Shown here: piece by piece, positions 48,112 to 59,407 of the stretch
Position numbering within the stretch: the stretch's first letter is position 1
Layout: each line of letters opens with the position of its first letter
Assembly: GCA_903900265.1 (NCBI GenBank)
Contig: CAIUMM010000054.1
Span: 1-64,000, forward strand
Source of the DNA: an uncultured Pseudomonadota bacterium
GTDB taxonomy: Bacteria; Myxococcota_A; UBA796; SXON01
Length of the DNA: 64,000 bases
Reading direction: 5' to 3'
Made by a program: the position numbers and the translations under genes
The notes under the pieces: model-generated
Seen by the model: the letters and a program-made list of their open reading frames with translations, nothing else
Databases searched by the model: none
What the model was told of the DNA's origin: nothing

Positions 48112-49512
48112 TCAGACGATGCGGAAGTGACCCGAGAGCGTACAGCGACGCTCGCGAGTGAAATTCCGTGCGGTGGTGAGGCCTTCGCCCGTCGGGGAGG
48201 CGATGGTGAAGCTGGTATAGCCTTCGCCGCCAAAGCCGAGGCCGGCGTAGTTCGGGGCGTTCTTGACGAAGATGCTGGTGTTGGCGATGCGCGCAAACCG
48301 ATGCAAGTTGTCGATGTTCTTGGAGTACATCGACGACGTGTGCCCAAAGCCATGCTCGGCTTTGACGGCCATCTCGATGCCTTCGTGTACATCCCGCACG
48401 CGCACGATGCCCATGACCGGCATCAGCAGCTCAGTCTGAATGAAGGGATGGTCAAACGGAACTTCGCAGATGATCAGCCGAGGATCACCCTGAAAAGGAA
48501 CGTCGATCTCCTTCAGGTACTCGCGCGCGGACTTGCCCACCCACTTGGTGACCGTGTGTTCCCGGTCGGCTTGAAGGATGAGCTTCTCGAGACGGGTGAT
48601 CTGGTGGTTCCGCAGCAGCACCGCGCCCGAGCGCGTCATGTTCTCGATCAGCTTGTCGTGGATCTTGTCCACGGCAAAGACCTCTTTTTCGTCACAACAG
48701 ATGATGTTGTTGTCGAAGCTTGCCCCGGCGATGATGCCACGGGCAGCCTGCTCCAAATCGGCGGTTTCATCGACGACCACCGGCGGATTTCCAGGGCCGC
48801 CGCAGATCGCCTTCTTACTCGCTGCGAGCGCAGCCTTCACGACCGCGGGGCCGCCCGTCACCACGTTGAGCCGAATGCCCGGGAACCGCAGCAGCTCGTT
48901 CGCAGAGTCGATGGTGGGCGTCTCAACGCACACCATCAGGTTCTCGGGGCCGCCGACCTCCATCACCGCGCGGTTGATGAGGTCGATCACGTAGGCCGAG
49001 ACCTTACGCGCCGAGGGATGCGTGTTGAACACCACCGAGTTGCCGCCGGAGACCATCCCGATGCCATTGCAGATGATCGTCTCGGTCGGGTTGGTGGTCG
49101 GGGTGATCGCGGCGATGACGCCGTAGGGCGCCCGCTCGATCAGCGCGAGACCGTCATCCCCCGTGTACGCGACCGGCTCGAGGATCTCGGGTCCAGGCGT
49201 CTTGTGGATGACCAGCAGATTCTTCTTGATCTTGTCTTCGTAGCGGCCGAGACCGGTCTCTTCCACGGCGAGGCGTGCAAGGTCCTTGACGTTCTCAGCG
49301 CAACGACGCCGAATGTTCGCGATGATCTCGCGACGCTTTTCGAGCGGCATCGCGACCAGCGTGGCCTGAGCGATGCGCGCTGCACCTACACAATCGCTGA
49401 CGGACTTGAACACGCCGCGCGGCTTGGAGGGCATCTCCGCCGCGGGCGCGGGCGCAGAGACCTGACCGATGATCTGACGAACGATCGCTTCGATATCTAC
49501 GGTCTGGGCCAT
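48112..49512 (-). CDS. CoA-acylating aldehyde dehydrogenase (PduP/EutE-like), BMC-associated
   Basis: ALIERAPYGVIAAITPTTNPTETIICNGIGMVSGGNSVVFNTHPSA; GGPGNPPVVVDETAD; DNNIICCDEKEVF; N-terminal DIEAIVRQIIGQV helix. Confidence 0.93.
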   Translation of the reverse strand: MAQTVDIEAIVRQIIGQVSAPAPAAEMPSKPRGVFKSVSDCVGAARIAQATLVAMPLEKRREIIANIRRRCAENVKDLARLAVEETGLGRYEDKIKKNLLVIHKTPGPEILEPVAYTGDDGLALIERAPYGVIAAITPTTNPTETIICNGIGMVSGGNSVVFNTHPSARKVSAYVIDLINRAVMEVGGPENLMVCVETPTIDSANELLRFPGIRLNVVTGGPAVVKAALAASKKAICGGPGNPPVVVDETADLEQAARGIIAGASFDNNIICCDEKEVFAVDKIHDKLIENMTRSGAVLLRNHQITRLEKLILQADREHTVTKWVGKSAREYLKEIDVPFQGDPRLIICEVPFDHPFIQTELLMPVMGIVRVRDVHEGIEMAVKAEHGFGHTSSMYSKNIDNLHRFARIANTSIFVKNAPNYAGLGFGGEGYTSFTIASPTGEGLTTARNFTRERRCTLSGHFRIV

Positions 49513-49515
49513 GCG

Positions 49516-49848
49516 CTATTCGTCCTTGGACTTGTCGAAAGCAACCGATCCGGACACATCGATCATGTCAACGATCGCCATGATCACTGCATCCACAGGC
49601 CGACCGTCGGTCTGTTTGGTCTGGCGAGCAGAAGAGCCCGACGCGTACAGCACCGTCTCTCCTACCCCGGCGCCTACAGCGTCGACCGCGACCACGAAGG
49701 CGTCCTTGGACGCGGTGCTCCAATCAGCCGCTTCGGCGCCCGAGCCACGAGCAAGCGACAAGTCCTGCACCATGTACAGGCGCAGCCCTTCGAGCTTCTC
49801 ATCCTTGCGCGAGGCAACGACGGTACCGACGACCTTTCCGAGCTTCAC
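49516..49848 (-). CDS. BMC-P shell vertex protein (EutN/CcmL family)
   Basis: GTG start: (M)[27 protein letters not shown]...[22 protein letters not shown]. Confidence 0.93.
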   Translation of the reverse strand: MKLGKVVGTVVASRKDEKLEGLRLYMVQDLSLARGSGAEAADWSTASKDAFVVAVDAVGAGVGETVLYASGSSARQTKQTDGRPVDAVIMAIVDMIDVSGSVAFDKSKDE

Positions 49849-49852
49849 GGTG

Positions 49853-50143
49853 CTACTTCGCGGCCGGCTTGCGACCGAGCGGCAACACCGCGTCGATGTT
49901 GTCGTGCGGGCGCGGGATGACGTGCACGCTGACAAGCTCACCAACGCGCTGGGCCTGACGGGCGCCGGCTTCGGTAGCGGCCTTGACCGCAGCGACGTCG
50001 CCACGAACGATCGCGGTCACGTAGCCGCCACCGGTCTTTTCGTAGCCAACGAGCTCGACCTTAGCGGCCTTGACCATCGCGTCCGTCGCTTCAACCATCG
50101 CGACGAAACCCTTGCACTCAATCATTCCGAGAGCGTCAGACAT
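49853..50143 (-). CDS. BMC-H hexameric shell protein
   Basis: [60 protein letters not shown]. Confidence 0.97.
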   Translation of the reverse strand: MSDALGMIECKGFVAMVEATDAMVKAAKVELVGYEKTGGGYVTAIVRGDVAAVKAATEAGARQAQRVGELVSVHVIPRPHDNIDAVLPLGRKPAAK

Positions 50144-50192
50144 CTTTTGGACTCCAAAGGGGAAGAAAATTCAGAATCAGGAAACGGAGAGA

Positions 50193-50804
50193 CTAACGAC
50201 CGAGCGCCTCGATAGCCGCGATGGCCGCGGCTGCGGCACAATCGATCTCGGCTTCGGTGCCGCTCATCCAGAGGCGTCCGAAGGCACCATAGGGCTGCAG
50301 GTTGATCAGGCTGACATTTGCAGCCTTCTCAGCTTCGTTCGCCGCAAGGACGATCCATGCGGCGGGCTCGGTCTCAAGGATGAACAAGCTCTGGCCCGGG
50401 ATCAACATGTTGCCCGAGCGATTGCGGTTGATCAGCTGGGCCTGATAGGGCTCAACCGCACGGATGATCTGGTTGGACGTGACCTTCGGCTTGTTGGCAT
50501 CTTTGGCGGTGACGCCGATGAACGAGCAGATAGCGTCTCCCGCGGCGTGCACTTCGCCGCGATCATCGTGATGCAACTCGAGCAGGCCAAAGGCGCGCTC
50601 GACGACTTGCACCGCAGGGACGGCGCTCGTCGACTTCAACGCGACGTCGGTCACCCGGTTGATGATCATGCCGGGCGCGGTCTCCACCCATAGGGAAGCT
50701 TGACCAGCGAGCGGCAAAAAGCCCTTCGCAGTCGTGCCGGTGAACGCGGCGAGCTGCGGTTGCAGGCTGTCGAGGAACACGTAGCTACGCAGCGTGATGG
50801 ACAA
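50193..50804 (-). CDS. BMC-T tandem-domain shell protein; TTG start at 50804 preferred over ATG at 50849
   Basis: (M)[58 protein letters not shown]...; GGAG upstream of TTG. Confidence 0.88.
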   Translation of the reverse strand: MSITLRSYVFLDSLQPQLAAFTGTTAKGFLPLAGQASLWVETAPGMIINRVTDVALKSTSAVPAVQVVERAFGLLELHHDDRGEVHAAGDAICSFIGVTAKDANKPKVTSNQIIRAVEPYQAQLINRNRSGNMLIPGQSLFILETEPAAWIVLAANEAEKAANVSLINLQPYGAFGRLWMSGTEAEIDCAAAAAIAAIEALGR

Positions 50805-50913
50805 GGCGGGAACTCCGGGGTTCGCAGCGTAACCTGAAAAGTGTGACAAGGGGAGCGCGTGGCGTGGCGAATATGGAGCGCAGCGGCGATCCGACGCCGG
50901 AAGATCCGAGGAT

Positions 50914-52240
50914 CTACGCGACCGGAGCGCGTTCGCGTCCGAGCGCGTTTACCGCAAGGCTGAACAGCGCAACGCCAACAATGCCGATGAGCGCCTCGCA
51001 ATAGAGCAAAGAGGTCGCCCCGGGTGAGGCGTGCAGGGCGGCCAACAGCTGTGAAATCCAGACGTCGATGCGACCCGGGGCCACCGGGGCGCCCCCCTCG
51101 ACCGAAGCGGACGTCGTCCCCAGCGCGTGGTCCGCGACGCGCCCCAGCAGGAGCCCCAGCCACCAGATCGGGAAGTTGGAGAGCGATGCAAAGAAGCTGT
51201 ACTTGGTCGCAGCAGAACCGGAACCGATCGCGTTGAGCACCACCGCGGTGAACCCGGCATACGCCAGCCCCACGCCGAAGGAGTAGATCAAGTTCCAAAC
51301 CACGTACATCGTCACCGTAGCCGGGGACAAACCCATCGCGATGGCCACGATCGCGAGCGCAAGCCCGACCGCGGTATAGACCGTGCGGGGGTGGAACCGG
51401 TCGCAGAGCCAACCACCGGCGAAGCACCCGGCGGTGACCACAACGCCCCCAAACAGGCCTTGGACGAGCCCAACCTCGGTGGAGCCTGCTCCCCAATACC
51501 CCGCGATCTCCTTCTGGGCCAAAACCCCCTGCGCAGCGCCGGTGCCAATCGGCAACACGCACAGCAGCGCGGAAAGCATGCCGGCGCGCGTCTTGAGCAT
51601 CGCCCACAAGTCCCCGACGACCGCGGTCGTCGCCCCCCAAACGCCGCCGACCGGACGGTGCGACTGCACATCCGGCACCCACAACAACGCGACGCAGCAC
51701 GCCATGAACGTCGCCGCCATCACCGCGCCCGCCATCCACGGCGCGGGGAGCGCCTCAAGGAGGTAGAGGCCAAGCGCGCCGCCGAACGCGCCACCACCAA
51801 GGTTGCCGGCCTGAAACCACGCGCTGACACGCCCCTGCTCTGCCGGAGTCGTCGTCACCGCCATGATCGCCTCGATCGACATGCCGACGATGGAGTTGAT
51901 CAGGCTCGCGACCGCGATGATCGCAAGCAGCAGCGGCAACGTGTCGAGGCTGAGCGGCAACGCGGACATCGCGAACACGCCGAGGGCCGAGCAGGCAGTG
52001 GCGAAGATGTACCACTTCCGCGGAGAGAACGTGACGTCGACCATCGGCGCCCACGTCCACTTCAACCAGCTGGTGAGTAAGTTCGCGCCGTTCAACAACG
52101 ACGTGTCCGCGACCGACAAGCCGCTGGCGCTGGCCATGAACGTCAACGCCACCCCGACGAAGCCGCTCAACGCGCCGAAGGGCACGTACAGCAGGGTGTA
52201 AACGACAGGGTGGGGAATCCGGCCCACAGGAGCCGGTTGT
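50914..52240 (-). CDS. MFS transporter; exact start uncertain (ORF runs to 52431)
   Basis: Multiple TM helices; [39 protein letters not shown]. Confidence 0.78.
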
Positions 52241-52374
52241 TCGTGTCCAAGTAGCACTGGGCGTTCCGACGAGTGTGCGGACGGTACCCCCGTGCACCGA
52301 AAAGCGCCACTACGCGGCACCAATCTCCGCCCGCGAACGCGACGAGGGTCAGATTCGCAAACCGGAAAAGCAAA

Positions 52375-52411
52375 AGAGCCCCTCCCGAACGGGAAGGGCT
52401 CCTGCTTCCGC
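52375..52411 (-). terminator. Rho-independent terminator after rplQ
   Basis: Minus strand GGAGCCCTTCCCGTTCGGGAGGGGCTCTTTTGCTTTT. Confidence 0.85.
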
Positions 52412-52431
52412 GCCCGAAGGCGCAGACCCAA

Positions 52432-52872
52432 CTAAGCCTTCTTGGCCTTGGGGACGCATTCCTCGGTCACGAGCTCCAAGAGCACCATGTCGGCCTGATC
52501 ACCAGGACGCTTGGAGAGCTTGTAGATGCGCGTGTAGCCGCCCGGACGAGTCGCGTAACGGTCGCTGTACACGGTGAAGACCGTGTGCAGGACGTCCTTG
52601 CTGTTGACCCAGCGACCCGCGAGGCGGATGGCGTGTACGCGAGCGACCTTGGCCGCCTGAAGAGCGTCGCCGGTCAACGCATCCAAAGACGCATTGGGAA
52701 CGCGCTTGGACAGCGTGATGACGCGGTCAGCGATCTTGCGGGCTTCCTTGGCGCGCGCTTCGGTGGTGCGGATACGGCCGTGCTCCATGAGGGAGGTGAC
52801 CATGTTCCGCAACATCGCGTTGCGGTGCGAGGAGACGAGGCTGAGCTTGTTGCCGCCGTTGAGATGACGCAT
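52432..52872 (-). CDS. rplQ: 50S ribosomal protein L17
   Basis: MRHLNGGNKLSLVSSHRNAMLRNMVTSLMEHGRIRTTEARAKE. Confidence 0.97.
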   Translation of the reverse strand: MRHLNGGNKLSLVSSHRNAMLRNMVTSLMEHGRIRTTEARAKEARKIADRVITLSKRVPNASLDALTGDALQAAKVARVHAIRLAGRWVNSKDVLHTVFTVYSDRYATRPGGYTRIYKLSKRPGDQADMVLLELVTEECVPKAKKA

Positions 52873-52909
52873 TTGGATAAACCCTTATAAGTGCCCGAAC
52901 TTCGGACGA

Positions 52910-53953
<1,044 letters not shown>

Positions 53954-54064
53954 CGCAGCTCAGCGCCCGGTGGAACAAACCCCTCCCAGACAAAGTCTGA
54001 GGGCTGGCTGGACCAAAGGGGGTGGGTCGGGACGACCCAAATGTACAAGGACTAGCAAAAGCAC

Positions 54065-54093
54065 GCATGAGCCGGCGCGAGGCCGGCCCATGC
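54065..54093 (-). terminator. hairpin after rpsK, candidate terminator/attenuator
   Basis: Minus strand GCATGGGCCGGC-CTCGC-GCCGGCTCATGC then GTGCTTTTGC; one mismatch in stem. Confidence 0.5.
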
Positions 54094-54100
54094 AGGCGAA

Positions 54101-54496
54101 TCACACGCGGCGACGCTTGGGAGGGCGGCAACCGTTGTGGGGGATCGGGGTAACGTCGGTGATCATCGTGACGCGCAAGCCCGCGTTCTGGATGGCGCGA
54201 AGCGCGCTCTCGCGACCAGAGCCGGGGCCCTTGATCACGACGCCCGCGGTCTTCATGCCGTTCTCAACGGCCTTGCGTGCCGCGTCTTCTGCCACGAGCT
54301 GCGCCGCGAACGGCGTGCTCTTACGCGAGCCCTTGAAGCCCTTCACGCCGGCCGACGACCAGGAAACCGTGTTTCCAGCCGCGTCGGTGACGGTGACGAT
54401 GGTGTTGTTGAACGTGCTCTGGATGTGCACGACGCCGTGAGGCACGTTCTTCTTGACGCGCTTCGGCCCTTTCTTCTTTGCTGCTACGGTAGCCAT
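54101..54496 (-). CDS. rpsK: 30S ribosomal protein S11
   Basis: [30 protein letters not shown]. Confidence 0.97.
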   Translation of the reverse strand: MATVAAKKKGPKRVKKNVPHGVVHIQSTFNNTIVTVTDAAGNTVSWSSAGVKGFKGSRKSTPFAAQLVAEDAARKAVENGMKTAGVVIKGPGSGRESALRAIQNAGLRVTMITDVTPIPHNGCRPPKRRRV

Positions 54497-54505
54497 GTTT
54501 TCTCC

Positions 54506-54871
54506 CTACTTCTTCTTCGCGACGGCGCGACGGGGCCCCTTGCGGGTACGGGCATTGGTGTGGGTGCGCTGGCCGCGCACGGGCAGGCCGCGCTTGTGAC
54601 GGCTACCGCGGTAGGTGCCAAGGTCGATCAGTCGCTTGATGTTCATCGCGACTTCCTTGCGGAGCTCGCCCTCAACGCGGTATTCGCGCTGAAGAACGTC
54701 GCGGATCTTGGCGATGTCGGTGTCGGACAGGTCCTGAGTACGGATGCTGCCCTCCACGCCGGCTTTGGCGAGAACGTCGAGGCCGTTCTTACGGCCGATG
54801 CCGTAGAGGTAGCCCAACGCGATGTCGATGCGCTTGTTGCGCGGAAGGTCAACGCCTTCAATACGTGCCAT
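54506..54871 (-). CDS. rpsM: 30S ribosomal protein S13
   Basis: [43 protein letters not shown]. Confidence 0.97.
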   Translation of the reverse strand: MARIEGVDLPRNKRIDIALGYLYGIGRKNGLDVLAKAGVEGSIRTQDLSDTDIAKIRDVLQREYRVEGELRKEVAMNIKRLIDLGTYRGSRHKRGLPVRGQRTHTNARTRKGPRRAVAKKK

Positions 54872-54880
54872 TTTTTACTC

Positions 54881-54994
54881 CTAACCCTGACGCTGCTTGT
54901 GTTTGACATTGCTGCAGATGATGCGGACAACGCCGCGACGTCGAACGACGCGGCACTTGTCACAGATGACCTTTACGGAGGCCTTGACTTTCAT
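54881..54994 (-). CDS. rpmJ: 50S ribosomal protein L36
   Basis: Manual translation [37 protein letters not shown]; absent from the ORF track because it is short. Confidence 0.95.
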   Translation of the reverse strand: MKVKASVKVICDKCRVVRRRGVVRIICSNVKHKQRQG

Positions 54995-55022
54995 GTTTCT
55001 TCCTCGCCGGCTTCTGGCCGGT

Positions 55023-55814
55023 TCAACGGATGTTGGGCTGGAGTAAGGGGACCGGATCGAGAGTGGTCAGGATCTCGGGCCCCTTGGGGGTGATCGCTAC
55101 AGTGTGTTCAAAGTGAGCCGAGCGGCTATTATCTTTTGTTGCCACTGTCCAGTGGTCGGCGAGGGTCTTGATCTCGCCTCCCCCACGCGTGATCATCGGC
55201 TCAATGGCGATGACCATGCCCGGTACCAGCGGCGCCCCCGTGTCCTTGCGTCCGTAGTTCGGGACGCTGGGCTCCTCGTGCAGCCGACGCCCGATGCCGT
55301 GGCCGACCATGTCGGTGACGACGCCGAAACCGAGAGGCGTGACGTAGTTCTCAATCGCGTAGCCGATGTCGCCAACGCGGCGCCCATGCCGCGCCTGCGC
55401 GACGCCGACGTACAGCGCCTCGCGCGTCCCATCGAGCAACGCTTGATCCAGGGGGTCACCCGGCGGGATCAGCAGGGTAAACGCCGTATCCGCGTAGTAC
55501 CCACCGTAGACCAACCCGAAGTCCAAGCTCACGAGGTCGCCCTCGTGCAAGCGGCGCTTTCCCGGAACCCCGTGCACGACCTGCTCGTTGATGGAGATGC
55601 AGATCGAAGCGGGATAGGCGACCTTCCCAGGCTTATACCCCTTGAAAGCCGGCTTAGCACCAACTGCAAGAATCGCATCCTCGGTGATCGCGTCGATCTC
55701 CTTGGTGGTCATCCCGACCGCAACACGCTCCGTTACGCGCGCCACAACCTCGGCGAGCTTACGCCCAGCCGACCGCATCACGTCCAGCTCCCACCCCTCG
55801 CGCACCGCGATCAT
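55023..55814 (-). CDS. map: methionine aminopeptidase type I
   Basis: [49 protein letters not shown]. Confidence 0.96.
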   Translation of the reverse strand: MIAVREGWELDVMRSAGRKLAEVVARVTERVAVGMTTKEIDAITEDAILAVGAKPAFKGYKPGKVAYPASICISINEQVVHGVPGKRRLHEGDLVSLDFGLVYGGYYADTAFTLLIPPGDPLDQALLDGTREALYVGVAQARHGRRVGDIGYAIENYVTPLGFGVVTDMVGHGIGRRLHEEPSVPNYGRKDTGAPLVPGMVIAIEPMITRGGGEIKTLADHWTVATKDNSRSAHFEHTVAITPKGPEILTTLDPVPLLQPNIR

Positions 55815-55845
55815 GTTCTACACGCAACACACCGCAAGGGAACCC

Positions 55846-57192
55846 TCAGGTGGCCTGACCTGCGGCGCCGACGAGCAACTGACGACGGCCCTTCAGCACG
55901 CCCCCGGAACTCGGGCCCTGCAAGCCGTCGTAGTGACGCGTGAGCAGCTGCGCCTCAATCTGGGCAACCGTGTCGAGGCTGACGCCCACGACGATCAACA
56001 AGCTCGTACCGCCAAACGCGAAGGGAATGCCGTACTGGGCGATCAAAAGCGTCGGGAGAATGCACACGCCGGCCAAGTACAGCGCACCCGCGCCGGTCAG
56101 CTTGTTCAACAACGCGTCGATGTACTCCGCCGTAGCCTTCCCGGGACGTATACCTGGGATGTAAGCCTGACTCTTCTTCAAATTGTCCGCCACGTCCACC
56201 GGGTTGAACATCAACGCCGTGTAGAAGTACGAGAAGAAGACGATCATCACAATGTAGAAATAATCGTACAACCAAGCGCCCGGGCTCATCAACGAAGCAA
56301 ACGCCTGCACCGCGGTGTAAGGAAACAGCTGCGCGGCAGTGGCCGGGAAAGCGAGCACCGACGACGCGAAGATCGGCGGGATGACGCCCGTAGTGTTGAT
56401 CTTCAACGGCAGGTGGTTGTTCCCAGCATAAACGCGCCGACCCGATACGCGCTTGGCGTACTGAATCGGGATGCGTACCTGAGCGCGCTCGATCCAAACG
56501 ATCAGACCAATCACCAGCAGCATCACAACGACGAGGATGACCACCTGCAGCAGCGAAAGCTCGTTCAGCGTCACCTTATCGTAGACCGAGCGGATCCCCG
56601 CCGGAAAGCGGGAGATGATGCCGGCCGTGATGATCAAGCTGGAGCCGTTACCGACGCCACGCTCGGAGATCTGCTCACCCAACCACATCACGAAGCAGCT
56701 GCCTGCCGTCATTGTGATCGCGGTGATGATCCGGAAATTCAAACCAGGGTTGATGACGATGTCATGGCCCCCGGCGGTCTTCATCGACTCCAACGCGGTG
56801 GCGAGCACCCACGCCTGCACCAACGCGATGACAATCGTCGCGTAACGGGTGTACTGCGTGATGGTGTTGCGTCCCTGCTGCCCCTCCTTCGAGAGGCGCT
56901 CCAAGGACGGAACCATGACCGTCAGGATCTGCACCAAAATGCTCGCTGTGATGTACGGCGTTACGCCGAGCACAAACACGCTGAACTGTTGCAGAGCACC
57001 GCCGCTGAACATGTCGTAGAGACCGAACATCGTGTTCGATCCACCCTTGACCCATTCAGCAAGCGCGAGTCTGTCCACCCCAGGTGCCGGGATGAACACA
57101 CCCAACCGAAATACGGCAAGCATCCCCAGTGTGAAGAGGATGCGACTCCGGAGATCCGGCATTTGCCAGATCGAGGAGAGCCAACGTGTCAC
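55846..57192 (-). CDS. secY: preprotein translocase subunit SecY
   Basis: RILFTLGMLAVFRLGVFIPAPGVD; multiple TM segments; YAKRVSGRRVYAGNNHLPLKINTTGVIPPIFASS. Confidence 0.97.
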   Translation of the reverse strand: MTRWLSSIWQMPDLRSRILFTLGMLAVFRLGVFIPAPGVDRLALAEWVKGGSNTMFGLYDMFSGGALQQFSVFVLGVTPYITASILVQILTVMVPSLERLSKEGQQGRNTITQYTRYATIVIALVQAWVLATALESMKTAGGHDIVINPGLNFRIITAITMTAGSCFVMWLGEQISERGVGNGSSLIITAGIISRFPAGIRSVYDKVTLNELSLLQVVILVVVMLLVIGLIVWIERAQVRIPIQYAKRVSGRRVYAGNNHLPLKINTTGVIPPIFASSVLAFPATAAQLFPYTAVQAFASLMSPGAWLYDYFYIVMIVFFSYFYTALMFNPVDVADNLKKSQAYIPGIRPGKATAEYIDALLNKLTGAGALYLAGVCILPTLLIAQYGIPFAFGGTSLLIVVGVSLDTVAQIEAQLLTRHYDGLQGPSSGGVLKGRRQLLVGAAGQAT

Positions 57193-57641
57193 GCAGCGTC
57201 CTCAGCCGTCCCACCGGCCGCAGTGATCTTCTCACGTGCGGTAGCGGAGAACTTGGCTGCCTTGACGGTAATGGCGTTGGTGATCTCACCCTCGCCGAGC
57301 ACCTTCAAACCGTTCTTCCCGATGCGCGCGATAGCACCGCAAGCCTTCAGGAAGGCTGCATCGACCACGCTACCAGCGGGGTACACCGCGAGGTCGGACA
57401 CATTCACCAGGACATAATCCTTGGCGAAGATGTTGGTGAAGCCGCGCTTCGGCATGCGACGCTGAAGGGGAACCTGTCCACCCTCGAAGCCACGTGCGAT
57501 CGGAGCGCCGGTACGGCTCTGCTGGCCCTTGGTACCACGCCCCGCGGTCTTGCCGAGGCCGGAACCCTGTCCACGACCCACACGAGTGCGAGCACGCTGC
57601 GCGCCGGGTACAGGCTTCAAATTCGAAAGTTCATTTGCCAT
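57189..57641 (-). CDS. rplO: 50S ribosomal protein L15
   Basis: [39 protein letters not shown]. Confidence 0.97.
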   Translation of the reverse strand: MANELSNLKPVPGAQRARTRVGRGQGSGLGKTAGRGTKGQQSRTGAPIARGFEGGQVPLQRRMPKRGFTNIFAKDYVLVNVSDLAVYPAGSVVDAAFLKACGAIARIGKNGLKVLGEGEITNAITVKAAKFSATAREKITAAGGTAEDAA

Positions 57642-57650
57642 AAGAGCTCC

Positions 57651-57845
57651 TTAGATCGCCGGTCCGGCGACTTCCTCGACATCAACGAGGTGCAAGACGG
57701 CCTTTACCATTCCGCGTACGGAAGGGGTGTTCTCGAGAATGCGGCTGCGACCGATGCGACGCAGACCAAGCCCCTTGATGGTGGCAAGGTGGGGAGCGGT
57801 CGCATCAAGCGAGCTCTTACGCAGGGTTACCTTGAGGTGTGTCAT
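57651..57845 (-). CDS. rpmD: 50S ribosomal protein L30
   Basis: [51 protein letters not shown]. Confidence 0.95.
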   Translation of the reverse strand: MTHLKVTLRKSSLDATAPHLATIKGLGLRRIGRSRILENTPSVRGMVKAVLHLVDVEEVAGPAI

Positions 57846-57864
57846 CGTCTTTCCAGTGTGTCGT

Positions 57865-58428
57865 TCAGGAACGAGACTGGGTTTGAGCCCAGATCTTCAT
57901 CCCGACGTTGTGGTTCTCATTGACCATGTCCACCGAGATACCGCGGCGAGCTGCCACCATCTCAGGAGACTCGAGCTGCTGCAACGCCTGAAGCGTAGCC
58001 CGTACAACGTTGTGCGGATTGGACGAGCCGAGGCTCTTCGTCAGCACGTTGTGGTACCCGGCAGCGTCGAGCATCGCGCGCACCGCGGGGCCGGCGATAA
58101 CGCCAGTTCCGGGGCTTGCGGGGCGCAACAACACGCGCCCGGCCCCGAAGTGGCCGAGACTGTCGTGAGGAACGGTGCCATCGAGCAACGGGACGTCCGT
58201 CATGCTGCTCTTGGCGCGCTCGGTCGCCTTGCGGACGGCCTCGGGGACTTCGTTCGCCTTGCCGCTGCCAATGCCGATGCGGCCCTGGCCATTTCCTACG
58301 ACGACAAGCGCCGCATAGCTGAAACGACGACCGCCCTTGACGACCTTGGCCACACGGTTGATGTGGATGGTCTTCTCAATGAGCTGCGAGTCTTCAACTG
58401 GCTTGCGACCGCGGGGATTCTTATTCAC
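57865..58428 (-). CDS. rpsE: 30S ribosomal protein S5
   Basis: [46 protein letters not shown]. Confidence 0.97.
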   Translation of the reverse strand: MNKNPRGRKPVEDSQLIEKTIHINRVAKVVKGGRRFSYAALVVVGNGQGRIGIGSGKANEVPEAVRKATERAKSSMTDVPLLDGTVPHDSLGHFGAGRVLLRPASPGTGVIAGPAVRAMLDAAGYHNVLTKSLGSSNPHNVVRATLQALQQLESPEMVAARRGISVDMVNENHNVGMKIWAQTQSRS

Positions 58429-58481
58429 ATCAAACTCCGAAACGCCACACCCGAACCGGGCGTGGCAATGGACGTAGGGGG

Positions 58482-58847
58482 CTAGAAGTCGAGACCGCCC
58501 TCACGAGCGGCGTCTGCAAGGGCCTTGATGCGGCCATGGTACAAGAAGCCGTTGCGGTCAAACACAACGTGCTTCACGTTCAGCGCCAAAGCGCGGGCCG
58601 CAAGCAACTTCCCGACAGCCTGTGCGGCGTCGATGTTGCCCTTGTGCCCATCGTACTTCAGGTCGTCCACGAGAGTCGAGGCAGAGACAAGGGTATGTCC
58701 GGCCTGATCGTCGATAACCTGCGCATAGATATGCGAGTTCGTGCGATACACTGACAAACGAGGCCGCGCCGGAGTACCGATGACGGACTTGCGGATGCGG
58801 AACTTGCGGCGCTGACGTGCAGCTGCCATCTTTTCGCGGAGAGCCAT
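58482..58847 (-). CDS. rplR: 50S ribosomal protein L18
   Basis: [29 protein letters not shown]. Confidence 0.96.
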   Translation of the reverse strand: MALREKMAAARQRRKFRIRKSVIGTPARPRLSVYRTNSHIYAQVIDDQAGHTLVSASTLVDDLKYDGHKGNIDAAQAVGKLLAARALALNVKHVVFDRNGFLYHGRIKALADAAREGGLDF

Positions 58848-58856
58848 GGAAACTCC

Positions 58857-59396
58857 TTACTTCTTCGCGGTCTTGCCGGCTTTAAGCTTGATGTGCTCAC
58901 CTTCATAACGAACGCCCTTGCCTTTGTAGGCATCGGGAGGACGGAAGGCCTTGAGCTTAGCAGCAGTCTCACCGACGACCTGGCGATCGCTTCCCTTGAT
59001 GGAGAGCTTCGTACCCTTCTCTACGGTGATGCTGATACCGACGGGAAATGGAAATTCAATCTGGTGGCTGTAGCCCAAAGAGAGAACAAGGGTGGTGCCC
59101 TTGACCTCGCTCTTGAAGCCGACGCCTTGGATGTCGAGCTTGCGCTCGAAACCCGTAGTGACGCCCTTCACCATGTTGTTTAGCAGCGCGCGCGTCAAAC
59201 CGTGGTTTGCGCGCACCTGCCGGGTTTCGTTCTCGCGCGTGACGCGAGCGACCCCGGCGTCCTGCACGACGGCAACGCCGCCGGCAAGCGCTTGGGTCAA
59301 CTCACCCTTCGGTCCCTTGACCGCAAGGAGTCCGTTGGACACCGAGATCGTGACTCCCGCCGGAACGGGAACAGGAAGCTTTCCAATCCTAGACAT
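58857..59396 (-). CDS. rplF: 50S ribosomal protein L6
   Basis: MSRIGKLPVPVPAGV; GVRYEGEHIKLKAGKTAKK. Confidence 0.97.
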   Translation of the reverse strand: MSRIGKLPVPVPAGVTISVSNGLLAVKGPKGELTQALAGGVAVVQDAGVARVTRENETRQVRANHGLTRALLNNMVKGVTTGFERKLDIQGVGFKSEVKGTTLVLSLGYSHQIEFPFPVGISITVEKGTKLSIKGSDRQVVGETAAKLKAFRPPDAYKGKGVRYEGEHIKLKAGKTAKK

Positions 59397-59407
59397 GGTT
59401 TCTCCGC

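Noticed and set aside
48088-49920. 610 aa plus-strand ORF
   Set aside because: Antisense to the well-supported BMC aldehyde dehydrogenase; no recognisable motifs
50902-50915. Short palindrome AGATCCGAGGATCT at the MFS stop codon
   Set aside because: Only 6-bp arms with 2-bp loop and no T-run; not convincing as terminator or operator
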